The position numbers were made by a program, and so were the translations under genes. From CAYXDO01 sp964463485 (lineage in GTDB: Bacteria > Myxococcota > Kuafuiibacteriia > Kuafuiibacteriales > Kuafuiibacteriaceae), in contig CAYXDO010000119.1 in assembly GCA_964463485.1 (NCBI GenBank), positions 1 to 34,341 on the forward strand: DNA of 34,341 bases. Direction: 5' to 3'. The notes under the pieces were generated by a model. It made no database searches. It was not told the DNA's origin and saw nothing but the letters and a program-made list of their open reading frames with translations. Positions within the stretch are counted from its first letter, which is position 1. Each line of letters begins with the position of its first letter. Positions 8,014 through 16,199 of this stretch are shown here, one piece after another.

Positions 8014-8823
8014 ATCACATCTTCCGACATCGCGCGATTTTGCCGAAAGACCCTGGACGAGCTGAGCATCGAGGACGAGCCCTCCTTTGCTCACATCGCG
8101 CTCTATGCAGATCTGAAGGAGGTCGTCCTTCGGGAGGGTTGCTGGTTTCGGATCTTGCCGGAAGGTCGAGCTTCGAGCTGGGATCGCGCGCTCTTTCTGA
8201 ACGCGACATTTTGGGGCGCCGAGGAAGGAGGCGACGTGCTCGTCGACGCGAGCCTCCCGGCCGACGTGGTGACTCACGTCGCGTGGCACCGGCTCGCCGC
8301 GAAGGCGCTCTCGAGCCCCAAAACCAAGCCTTCGGTCGCCGCGTTGTTCCTGGGCGAGTCGATCGCGAGCGCCTTCGATCTATACCTCGTGGGTCGGATT
8401 CTCGGACACGCGCCGAAGTCGTCCTTTCTCACGACTCAAGTGCTTGCCATGGCCGAGACCGCGGAGGCCGCCGGGCTCGACGAGATCGGGTTCGCTGAGT
8501 TGCTAGGGAGTCTAGCGGACGCACCGGAAGAGTCCTTCGCGAGCCTGCTCGAGCTGCTCCTGTCGGCGACCGAAGCCTTGTTTGCGAGCCTCCACGCCGA
8601 AGCGGCCCTCGAGGTCGTGACAGGGCTCGAGTCGCACCGCTTCGGTCCGCTGCTGCATCGTTACGATCTCGCCACCTGGATCCTCTACGCGCGCGCCTAC
8701 GGGGACCCAGAAGCCTCCACGAAGGTCAGCCAGGTGCGTCGCTCGTTGCGAGACGCAAAGGACCCGCTTCAATGGCTCACCGACAGCTGGGTACTGCCAG
8801 CGCTCGGTCAGCCGAGACGTTGA
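8014..8823 (+). CDS. Uncharacterised protein; start codon unclear
   Basis: The frame is open from 8005 (an in-frame TAG sits at 8002-8004) to the TGA ending at 8823. Codon use looks like a real gene. From 8014 it encodes about 269 aa with phrases such as TSSDIARFCRKTLDEL, AHIALYADLKEVVLREG and ILPEGRASSWDRALFLNATFWG. An alpha-helical, Ala/Leu-rich second half follows. I do not recognise the family and see no membrane segment or signal peptide. There is no ATG or GTG in frame near the N-terminus. The first accepted alternative start is TTG at 8155, which would cut off about 47 residues of good coding sequence. The natural start by protein shape would be ATC 8014 (I-T-S-S-D), which may be a lost ATG, a rare start or a base error. 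CTG 8053 is another option. Confidence 0.55.
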   Translation: MTSSDIARFCRKTLDELSIEDEPSFAHIALYADLKEVVLREGCWFRILPEGRASSWDRALFLNATFWGAEEGGDVLVDASLPADVVTHVAWHRLAAKALSSPKTKPSVAALFLGESIASAFDLYLVGRILGHAPKSSFLTTQVLAMAETAEAAGLDEIGFAELLGSLADAPEESFASLLELLLSATEALFASLHAEAALEVVTGLESHRFGPLLHRYDLATWILYARAYGDPEASTKVSQVRRSLRDAKDPLQWLTDSWVLPALGQPRR

Positions 8824-9043
8824 GTCAGGAGCTGTATGACTTCGAGGTGAGTCTCGACTATGATCGAGTCCTGAGTGCTTAGAAAGACTCCAGTTCATGC
8901 TGGGGTGCCGAGAGACGAGGCCGGCCGGACGCAGCTCGGGACGTTCTTGACGGAAGGCTCGTGAGGGTAACGGTCGTTCGAGTGGAGATTGTGGCGGAAA
9001 CGCGACCGCGAGAGAAGGCGGCCGGCACCTAGTCGCTGCTAAT

Positions 9044-9125
9044 CCCGGTTAATCCTGCCTAATCCTCATCCTGCCTCAGGATCGGGCACGGGCACGGGCA
9101 CGGGCACGGACGGGCACGGGCACGG
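9044..9125 (+). repeat. Dispersed element with (CGGGCA)n tandem repeat, copy 1
   Basis: The element begins CCCGGTTAATCCTGCCTAAT and continues through ATCCTGCCTCAGGAT. It then has four CGGGCA hexamers (9083-9106), a CGGA interruption (9107-9110) and two more hexamers plus CGG. The same order, with five hexamers before the interruption and a 4-nt deletion (CCTC) in the leader, recurs at 34262-34341. This shows a mobile or copied element rather than simple low complexity. Confidence 0.8.
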
Positions 9126-9289
9126 CATTTTCGGGACCTCGGCGGCTGTCGAGGAGGTCAACGACGATCCGCGCCACGCGCGAACCACTTCAGGAACCCA
9201 AGCCGATGAGTGAGACTTTGGTCGCTCGGCAGCCAGTAGCGTCGAAATTCCGGGCGGCTCTGCGAGGACGTCGTGCCCGTGCCCGTCCG
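9107..9289. repeat. 18-bp inverted repeat bounding a 147-bp spacer
   Basis: CGGACGGGCACGGGCACG at 9107-9124 is the exact reverse complement of 9272-9289. The interior (9125-9271) has no gene. The arrangement resembles a small non-autonomous element (MITE- or REP-like) or a long-range hairpin. The second copy of the repeat at the window end is cut before the point where its inverted arm would appear. Confidence 0.65.
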
Positions 9290-9361
9290 TCGCTGCTTGG
9301 TCAGTTTCGTTTGATCGATGTCACGGGCGAAATCGCGGAGTCGAACTCGCTCCGAGCGCAG

Positions 9362-9955
9362 TCACTCGGCCGAGGGCGCTACGGCCTGGACGAGGGTCGA
9401 TAGGAGCAAAACACCGCCGAACGCGATGACGACGAAATTCCATCCCGAGAACCGCTCGTTGCGATCGTGCTCGGGGTGCTCCATTCTCAGCAACTCATTG
9501 ATCGTTTCTTGGGCTTTGGCAAGCGGGTAGGCAAGACCGACGACGAGCAGCATCGACATGAGCGCCAGCCAATTCGATTCGGATCCGGGGCCCAGCTTCC
9601 CTACCACGTGCTGGACGAGACCTCCGAGGACCGTCGAGCCTACGAAGCTCGAAGCGAGACTGCTGGCAGACCAAGACCGCAAGATGCCGGCTTCACGGGA
9701 GTGCCTCGTCACTCGGAGGAAAATGTCCTGCACGAAAAAGATCCCGAAGATCCCACGAATCAGGGGCCACACATTCTCGCCGGTCAGCCGTTGCTGAAAC
9801 CGATACTGACGGTCGATCCAGAATACGGCATATAGACCAAGGCTCGCGACCGTCAGGATGAAGACTTTGGTCGTGCCGACCGCAAACCAAGGCTGCGCCG
9901 GCGCAGCGGCGCGCTGCGGAGAATCGGGCCGATTCAGCTGCTCTGGACTGCCCAT
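9362..9955 (-). CDS. DUF4234-like multi-pass membrane protein
   Basis: This is about 197 aa with four predicted membrane helices. The first (VGTTKVFILTVASLGLYAVFW) and the following RQYRFQQRLTGENVWPLIRGIFGIFF match the pattern of DUF4234-type proteins. A later amphipathic stretch has LAYPLAKAQETINELLR, and a last helix (WNFVVIAFGGVLLLSTLVQ) ends the chain. The function is unknown. I chose ATG 9955 (MGSPEQLNRPDSPQ), giving a short soluble Pro/Ala-rich lead before the first helix. The open frame runs up to 10093, and ATG at 10024 is an alternative, but that part is Arg/Ser-rich and looks non-coding. It is divergent from the 1410-aa gene, with about 290 bp between them that must carry both promoters. 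I cannot point to clear boxes there. Confidence 0.7.
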   Translation of the reverse strand: MGSPEQLNRPDSPQRAAAPAQPWFAVGTTKVFILTVASLGLYAVFWIDRQYRFQQRLTGENVWPLIRGIFGIFFVQDIFLRVTRHSREAGILRSWSASSLASSFVGSTVLGGLVQHVVGKLGPGSESNWLALMSMLLVVGLAYPLAKAQETINELLRMEHPEHDRNERFSGWNFVVIAFGGVLLLSTLVQAVAPSAE

Positions 9956-10244
9956 CGCACTTTTATCAGGCGAATCGCCGGTTCGCGCAAGGCACGCTTG
10001 CACGGCCCGCGAAGCGCAATTCATGCCCCGCGTGCGGCCGATGTTGCGCAGGAGTTGTTGATCTCGGGCCGATTGTGCTGCTCGGATGGACAAAGTTGGA
10101 GGATCATCTTCATCCGCCCTTGCTGGCCTTGGTCGCGAAGTTGCGAATCCGAGTCGAGGGCCTTGCCGAGCTCAGGGTGACCGGAACCACGAGTGGAGAT
10201 CGCACTTCTGCAATCGAGGCCCCCTTGCTGTATCCTGCTGCTGC

Positions 10245-13200
10245 GTGTCGGAAGAGATCGGGCTCGTCGTATTGTTGGTCACTCCCCATCCCTTGGAGGC
10301 CGCGCAGCTAGCCGCCGCGCTTAGAGCGGCTGGCCTCGACCCTAACGTCGATCGCGGAGACCAGCAGACCCTCGTCAAACTGCCGGCGGACCAAATCGCA
10401 CGAGGCGCTGCGATTCTCGCGGCGACGCCCAAGGCAGAGTTGCCTGAGCGTGACCTCACCGCTCCGAGATGGGTGTGGCCAAGCGTGGCCCTGGGCATCG
10501 CGACCATCGTCGCCTGTGCGATTCGCGGGAGAAATCCGCCCCTCGTCTTCCTTTCGTTTCCCATCTTCTTCGTGCCTCTGTTCGCTCGCAAGCTCGGCTC
10601 CTCGAGCGCAAACCGCTTCGGCACTCTCGGCCTCATCGTCGCGCTGTTGGGCAACGGCGTTGCGCGAGCGATCACGAATGAATCGACGACCCGAACGCAG
10701 GTCCTGGCAGCTGCCCTCCCCTGCGCCGTGTCGTTCGTCCTCGCCTTGGTGGGTTTGTTTCGAACCGGTTTGTTTCGACCTGGCGCTCCGAGGACGTTCA
10801 AAGTGGGCCAAGCTCACGCCTGGTGGGCGTTCGGTCTGAGCGCGGCCTCCGGATCGGTCCTCGCGTTTCTTGCAACGATGTTGGAGCCCAGTCCTCCGCC
10901 GGGTACACCCATCGCGTTCGAGGAGTTGAATTTCGTCATACCCATGCCGGGGGGAAGTTGGGAGCGGTCGAACGCTCGCGAGCTCAACAAAGACGCAACC
11001 CTCGCCTTCGAGAGCGGCCACTTCCAGTTCATGGTCATCGCCGAGCAGGGCGACGGAAGTCTGAGCGTCGACGGCCTCATCGAGCATTGGAGATCTGGAA
11101 CTCAAGAGCGTGCGACTCCTCCTCGAGCCGTTTCGATCGACGGGCTCGATGCTCGCGAGTCGAGCAGAACTTCGAAGGTCTTGGGTCGAGATTTCATTTA
11201 TTACGACTGGGCGATCGAGCACAATGGTCATCTGTATCAGCTGATCGGCTGGGGCCCCGCATCTCGTCCCAGCACTCGCGATGAGTTGTGGAAGGTCGCG
11301 TCCACCTTTCGATTGATCGACGAGTCGCGGCAGAGCCCCAAGCTCGTTGCGAACGGATCACCGGTCGGCCGGTATGTGTCCCCGGTGTACGGCTACACGG
11401 CAGACCTCGGCCCTCGATGGGTCACCAGCTCTCAGGCCGCCACGCTCTTTCCATCCGCCGAGCTCGTGGCCTTCTGCGGATATCGAACATCGCTCTCGGT
11501 CACCGGGTGGCCGCTGGCGGGCGAAGCCATTGCGAACGACTTGGTCGTTCGCGTGTTCGCGGGCCATTACGGCATCGACGCCGAGACGCCCGAAGTCGGT
11601 CGCTCGGATGTCAGGCTCGGCAATTTTTCAGGAACCGATTTGGTCGCGAACCATGATGGAGCTCGCTATCGAATGCGCGCAGTATCCGACGGCAAAACAG
11701 CTCTGCTGGTGACTCAGGCGTGGCCTCAGGGCTCGACGAGCTCCGGGTGCGAGGATGTCATCGATACAGTCTCGTTCCGGAGTTCCCTGCCGCCAACCCC
11801 CGATCAAATCCCTCGACGGGAGCAGGTTGCGTGGTTCTTCACCGCCGCCGCGTTGGACCTCGAGCAACGCGGCAAGCCCAAAGAAGCCATGAAGCTCGCT
11901 GCGCGAGCGCTCATGCTCGACGCGACCAACCTGGGCGCCGGTGGGGTCCTCGTTCGAAGCGCTGGAAGATCTCGAAGTCAGAAGGAGGCGCATCGCGTTC
12001 TGAACCAGCTGATGTCTCGGCTTCCTGATGACGCGGGACTGCGTGGAGTACGCGCGGCCCTGCTGGAGCAGGAGGGGCGTTCGCGAGAGGCCCTCGTCGA
12101 ATATGCGAAGGTTTTCGATGCTGGATTCGAGGATGACGATTTCTTCACGAGTTACATACATCTTCTCGAGAAGGAGGGTCAACGGCCTCGCGCGCTCTCC
12201 CAGCTTCGACACTATCGTACACATCGAGACAATGCGACGCTGGCCATCCTCGACGCCTCCGTGACTCAGCGATCCGGGGATCTTGCCGCTGCCGTCGAGA
12301 TCCTCGAACGGCGATTGGCGAGCGATGACTCCGAGGAGCTCGGGTTCGAGCTGATCGGATTATACCAAACCACGGAACGGCATCGAGAGGCGATCGAGGT
12401 GGCGACGAAACTCATGCGCAGGGGCCACGGCGGGACGATGCTCGCCATCCAAAAGGCCCGCAGCGAGATGGCGCTTCATTGGTATGGGAGTGCGAAGAGT
12501 ACGCTCGAAGCCGCTCAGCGTAGGGCGCCCGACGACGAGAACGTTCTTCAAATGATCGGTTGGGCTTCGAATCTGGTCGGAGAGGGTGCCAATTCGTCCA
12601 TCAAGGTGCCCATCGCGCCGGTGAAGCTTCCGGACGAATTGATGAATCCCGCGGCCAATTCGCAGAACGGAATACGGAGCGAGGTTCTCTCGACAAAAGG
12701 ACGATCGACGATTTCGACGGAAGGATCCCGCGCGTTCATTCTCTCGAGGGCCACAGCAATTTCGTTCGTCAACGGCTCGGATTATCGGACGACCGAGTAT
12801 TATGCGGTCCGGATTCTCGGCCAGGCAGGAGCCGATGCCTTCAGTACTCTTCGATTCGATCTGGACCCCACGTCCGAGCGCATCTTCGTCAACTCCCTGA
12901 AGGTCTTCGATGACGCAGGAAATTTAGTGTCGACGGGATCGGTCTCGGACGCGTATGTCTCCGACCGGGCTTCGCAGGACGCGGGCACATCGCTCCGGTC
13001 GCTCTATGTCCCCGTGCCGGGGCTCGAGCCCGGACGCCAGTTCGAGGCCACGGTGACTCGGGAAGCGGCGACTCCGCCGCCGGGTATATGGTTCACGCGG
13101 CGATTTCTCGTCGAGGACTCACCAAGCGCCCAGAATCTCCTCTTCTTGCGCGGGGACCTCGATTCCGTGCGTCACGTCGGCTTAGGGGGCATCGACGCTC

Positions 13201-14477
13201 GCCGGGTAGGCGACGGATTGGCTTGGATCATCTCGGACCAACCTGGTTTCGAGCCCGAGCCCTTCGACCCATCACCCGAGAAAATTGCGCCAGCTGTCCT
13301 GTTGTCGAAGCGGTCAGCTACGTGGGAATCCGAGCTCGATACCTATCTTCGGGAGTTGGGTACTCTCCTGGACACCGACCCCAAACTGGCTTCCTTGGCA
13401 CGAACGACCGCCCCGTCGACTCTCGACCGAAACGCAGCCGTGAAGTCGCTCGCGACGTACCTTCAGAGGACTCTGACTTATAAGAATACCGAGTTCGGAC
13501 GCGGGGCCCGAATTCCCCGAGCGCCGAGCGTCGTACTCGGGCATCGCTATGGCGATTGCAAGGACCACGCGTTGCTCCTCGCGCACCTCTTACAGTCGGT
13601 GGGAATCGATGCCCGTTTGGCGTTGATCCGGTCATCGGGCGACATTGTTCACGAAGCTCCTTCGCTCGACCAATTCGATCACATGGTCACCTTCGTTCCT
13701 GGGGCCACACCCTCGATCGTAGATGCGACGGACAAGTGGGCGAGTATGGCTGAGAACCCGTTCTGGCTCGTTGGCCAAGAGGCGCTCCTGGTCCAAGCCG
13801 GACCCGCGAAATTCGTTCGAGTCGAGCGGGGCGAGCCCAGCGCTGTCGAGATTGAACGGGCGATCGTCGTGGAGGACGAGTCAACCCTTGGAGTCAACGA
13901 AGTGATCTCCGCTCGCGGCTGGGTCGCGAACGAGCTACGGGAGCGCCTCGGATCCATCGAATCCAGCCGTCAACCCGTCGTACTGTCCGGTTTTCTCGGC
14001 GGCGCGAAGATCCGAAGTCACAAGATCGACGGGCTATCGAATCCCGACGAGCTACTTCGAATTCACGTTTCCTGGTCCGGCCCCGGCCAAATTCACTCCA
14101 GCGAGAACGACTTGTTGATCAAGACTCCTGCGCGCTGGGAGGAACGCTGGTTGCGGGTGCCTTCCATCGAGCCCAAGAAGCACCCCTTCGAGCTTCGATG
14201 GAGTCTGGCGATCAAGACCGTGGTGACCATTCGATCCCCGGACGGGCGAGAACTCCGGCCGCTGGCTTCTGGCACGTCCTCCGCTGATTTCGCGCCGTTC
14301 GGCGCTTGGAAGGTCGAGATCGGCCAATCCGCGCGGACGGCGACGATGCGGTTCGAGATGGAGCGGGTCCCAGGCGAGCACCAGGCCGCCAAATATTCGA
14401 TCTTCGAAGCGCAGTCTGCTGCGGCCTTGAGCAGCATTCAACAACCGCTCGTGCTCAGGAGGATGCGCGGACCCTAG
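10245..14477 (+). CDS. Large membrane protein with TPRs, DUF3857 and a transglutaminase-like domain
   Basis: The protein is 1410 aa. Residues ~1-55 form a short N-terminal domain (LVVLLVTPHPLEAAQLAAAL). Residues ~65-220 hold about five membrane helices. A PsbP-like beta domain (~230-350, EELNFVIPMPGGSWER, FEHNGHLYQLIGW-type strands) and a related second module follow. Next are TPR-type helices (~530-780), a DUF3857-like beta sandwich (~830-1000), then a transglutaminase-like fold. That fold has a complete triad: Cys1105 in YGDCKDH, His1146 in FDHMV and Asp1160 in VDATDK. DUF3857-transglutaminase proteins are often exported cysteine-protease or transamidase-like enzymes, but the substrate is unknown. 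I chose GTG 10245 (VSEEIG). The frame opens at 10086, but the 53 extra residues look non-coding. The gene stands alone on its strand. Confidence 0.78.
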   Translation: MSEEIGLVVLLVTPHPLEAAQLAAALRAAGLDPNVDRGDQQTLVKLPADQIARGAAILAATPKAELPERDLTAPRWVWPSVALGIATIVACAIRGRNPPLVFLSFPIFFVPLFARKLGSSSANRFGTLGLIVALLGNGVARAITNESTTRTQVLAAALPCAVSFVLALVGLFRTGLFRPGAPRTFKVGQAHAWWAFGLSAASGSVLAFLATMLEPSPPPGTPIAFEELNFVIPMPGGSWERSNARELNKDATLAFESGHFQFMVIAEQGDGSLSVDGLIEHWRSGTQERATPPRAVSIDGLDARESSRTSKVLGRDFIYYDWAIEHNGHLYQLIGWGPASRPSTRDELWKVASTFRLIDESRQSPKLVANGSPVGRYVSPVYGYTADLGPRWVTSSQAATLFPSAELVAFCGYRTSLSVTGWPLAGEAIANDLVVRVFAGHYGIDAETPEVGRSDVRLGNFSGTDLVANHDGARYRMRAVSDGKTALLVTQAWPQGSTSSGCEDVIDTVSFRSSLPPTPDQIPRREQVAWFFTAAALDLEQRGKPKEAMKLAARALMLDATNLGAGGVLVRSAGRSRSQKEAHRVLNQLMSRLPDDAGLRGVRAALLEQEGRSREALVEYAKVFDAGFEDDDFFTSYIHLLEKEGQRPRALSQLRHYRTHRDNATLAILDASVTQRSGDLAAAVEILERRLASDDSEELGFELIGLYQTTERHREAIEVATKLMRRGHGGTMLAIQKARSEMALHWYGSAKSTLEAAQRRAPDDENVLQMIGWASNLVGEGANSSIKVPIAPVKLPDELMNPAANSQNGIRSEVLSTKGRSTISTEGSRAFILSRATAISFVNGSDYRTTEYYAVRILGQAGADAFSTLRFDLDPTSERIFVNSLKVFDDAGNLVSTGSVSDAYVSDRASQDAGTSLRSLYVPVPGLEPGRQFEATVTREAATPPPGIWFTRRFLVEDSPSAQNLLFLRGDLDSVRHVGLGGIDARRVGDGLAWIISDQPGFEPEPFDPSPEKIAPAVLLSKRSATWESELDTYLRELGTLLDTDPKLASLARTTAPSTLDRNAAVKSLATYLQRTLTYKNTEFGRGARIPRAPSVVLGHRYGDCKDHALLLAHLLQSVGIDARLALIRSSGDIVHEAPSLDQFDHMVTFVPGATPSIVDATDKWASMAENPFWLVGQEALLVQAGPAKFVRVERGEPSAVEIERAIVVEDESTLGVNEVISARGWVANELRERLGSIESSRQPVVLSGFLGGAKIRSHKIDGLSNPDELLRIHVSWSGPGQIHSSENDLLIKTPARWEERWLRVPSIEPKKHPFELRWSLAIKTVVTIRSPDGRELRPLASGTSSADFAPFGAWKVEIGQSARTATMRFEMERVPGEHQAAKYSIFEAQSAAALSSIQQPLVLRRMRGP

Positions 14478-14650
14478 ACCCGGCGGAGGGCTTGAAAGCC
14501 GGCTCCGCGGAGAATTCGACTCCCGAGAGCACGCAACGCAACACTGATGCCACGTCTAGATGGCAGAGCGCGACGGTTCGATCCGTGGCTCCTGGCATGC
14601 GCAATCGTAGCCCGACAGTCCGCGTACAGCGAGCCTGCGTGGCCGCGTCC
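14478..14650. other. Convergent intergenic gap
   Basis: This gap separates the transglutaminase-like gene and the ATPase gene, which converge here. I see no terminator with a T-run, no RNA gene and no coding frame. A GGTTCGATCC stretch near 14575 resembles a tRNA T-loop but has no matching cloverleaf. Confidence 0.4.
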
Positions 14651-16012
14651 TCAATCCAACGCGCGAATGATGTCAGCGCCCGTCCACGGCGTGCCCACGC
14701 TCGGCGATGCAACGGCGAAGACCTTCTTCTTTCCTTCGAGCTCGGGGAGGTTTGCTCGACGGCGGAGCCCTTCGATCTCTCGGGGCAGTTCCTCGGCCGT
14801 GAGTGAGAGCTTGGCTTCGACCACCAACACGACGTTCGGGTCGTCGACCGAGCTCGCGACCGCGTCGAGCTCCGCTCCTGACCCTCGCCAAAATCGCTGG
14901 GCCGGCTCGAACCTCGCGCCATCGATCTCGAGCCGCGGGACCGCTTGCCGCACGAGGACCTCCCATGAGTCACCCAAATGTCGGGGCAGCGCGGCGATCG
15001 TTTGGCGTGCGACGACGTCCCCCAGACCGGCTTCGATTCGGCTGCGGTTGGGCTCAACGAATGCGTACCAGAAGGCCAGTAGCGGATCGTCGATCCGGTA
15101 CCGCGTCCGCTTGCCGTCTCTCGGCGACTGGCCAAATGGGACCTCGCGGCGAATCAACCCAAGCTCAACCAGGCGCCCGAGCGGACGAACGAGCGACGTC
15201 GCGGGTTCGCCGAGGCGCGCGCTGATTTCCGACGGGCGATGGCAACCCGACCCGACCAAGGCCAGGATAGACATCGCCTTCCGCGGATCCCGATAGTCGT
15301 CCTTGAGCACATGATCAGGCTCGCGAAACAGCGTGCCGAGTGGGTCGAAGAACAGGTCCCGGAGAGCCTCCTCGAAGTCGGCGAACCCGCTCAGGAGCTC
15401 CCAATAGCGCGGGATCCCACCAGCCACAGCCCAGCGCCGCAACACGTCCTCGGGTGTCGAGACCCGAAGCGCCTCCCCAAGCCAGTGAGCGCCCAGTGGC
15501 GCCACCCGAATGAGCTCCTGAGCCCTCCCGTAGAGCGGCGCGGCCGCATCCAGGACCAGGCCGTGCATCATGGCCTGAGACGAGCCGCATGCGACCACGC
15601 CGATCCGCGGACCCGCGTCGATCTGCTTCTGAAGCAGACTCGGAATCTCTGGCGCCGCGCTCACGAGGAACGGGATCTCGTCGATGGCCAAGACGGCGCC
15701 CGGCGGTGACTCGCGAAAGAGCCGGTCGAAGAGGGGCTCCCAGGATGGATATGCGACCCGATCGAAGCCCGGAATCAGCGCCGCAGCCTCGCGCGCGAGA
15801 GCTTCGCGCTGCAGCGCAGAGTCTCGTTCGTCCGCGACATAGAAGATCGCCAATCGGCCCTCCAACGCCTTTCGAAGCAGCCGGGACTTTCCCACACGTC
15901 GGCGACCCCAAAGCACCGCGAAGCCCCGAGCGTCGAGCGCACGGCTGAGGCGTGAAAACTCGCGAGATCGGTCAAGGAACGGCAGCATTCTCGAAATATG
16001 CTCGAGGAGCAT
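14651..16012 (-). CDS. Archaeal-type AAA ATPase with C-terminal DUF234-like nuclease domain
   Basis: This 453-aa protein belongs to the ATPase_2/DUF234 class. It has a Walker A GRRRVGKS (36-43), a Walker B VLAIDE (107-112) and a sensor-like ACGSSQAM (141-148). A winged-helix-like segment (~245-310, PSEISARLGEPATSLVRPLGRLVELGLI) follows, then LLAFWYAFVEPNR, and then a PD-(D/E)XK-like core with E381, D383 and E399-x-K401 (ELDAVA then VVEAKL). Such proteins are widespread, variable between strains, and of uncertain role; links to mobile elements or defence have been suggested. The start could be ATG 16012 or ATG 15988 (MLPFLDRSREF). The first eight codons fall inside a repeated TATGCTC motif that looks regulatory, so 15988 may be the true start. 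The broken nucleotidyltransferase upstream is on the same strand. Confidence 0.83.
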   Translation of the reverse strand: MLLEHISRMLPFLDRSREFSRLSRALDARGFAVLWGRRRVGKSRLLRKALEGRLAIFYVADERDSALQREALAREAAALIPGFDRVAYPSWEPLFDRLFRESPPGAVLAIDEIPFLVSAAPEIPSLLQKQIDAGPRIGVVACGSSQAMMHGLVLDAAAPLYGRAQELIRVAPLGAHWLGEALRVSTPEDVLRRWAVAGGIPRYWELLSGFADFEEALRDLFFDPLGTLFREPDHVLKDDYRDPRKAMSILALVGSGCHRPSEISARLGEPATSLVRPLGRLVELGLIRREVPFGQSPRDGKRTRYRIDDPLLAFWYAFVEPNRSRIEAGLGDVVARQTIAALPRHLGDSWEVLVRQAVPRLEIDGARFEPAQRFWRGSGAELDAVASSVDDPNVVLVVEAKLSLTAEELPREIEGLRRRANLPELEGKKKVFAVASPSVGTPWTGADIIRALD

Positions 16013-16031
16013 AATGTTTGACGAGCATAAT
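15997..16031. promoter_or_regulatory. Repeated TATGCTC/GAGCATA motif at the ATPase start
   Basis: TATGCTC at 15997-16003 and GAGCATA at 16007-16013 form a 7-bp inverted repeat with a 3-nt centre. GAGCATAAT recurs in direct orientation at 16007-16015 and 16023-16031, 16 bp apart. Three half-sites at the 5' end of the gene suggest an operator, perhaps self-regulation, overlapping the promoter and first codons. Confidence 0.5.
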
Positions 16032-16199
16032 CTCTTGAAACCGGGCCCCGTAGTGCTCGCAGCAAGAGCCTCGACAGACCGAACACCTCACCACCGACTT
16101 TGCCATGCCCTACCTCCCGGTCCCGGCCCTCCCCTCGTCGAACGATGAGCTCGAGACTACGATGGTCACCGGGCTCAGGGCGCGCGCCGAGCCCCTCAG

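Larger units (their letters stand above)
8824..9361. other. Gene-free stretch holding the first GGGCAC repeat element
   Basis: No credible gene is seen between the orphan gene and the DUF4234-like gene. Bases 8824-9040 show nothing I can name. Bases 9044-9125 hold the repeat element described separately, with an inverted copy of its end at 9272-9289. A 65-codon frame at 9206-9403 crosses the inverted arm and reads Arg/Ala-rich nonsense, so it is not called. Confidence 0.6.

Noticed and set aside
9083..9125. CGGGCA hexamer array as a possible CRISPR array
   Set aside because: Repeats are directly adjacent six-base units without spacers, and no cas-like gene is in the window.
9206..9403. A 65-codon plus-strand frame near the repeat element
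   Set aside because: No ribosome binding site, crosses the inverted repeat arm, and its end overlaps the antisense DUF4234-like gene.
14560..14610. GGTTCGATCC stretch resembling a tRNA T arm
   Set aside because: No acceptor or anticodon stem can be built around it.
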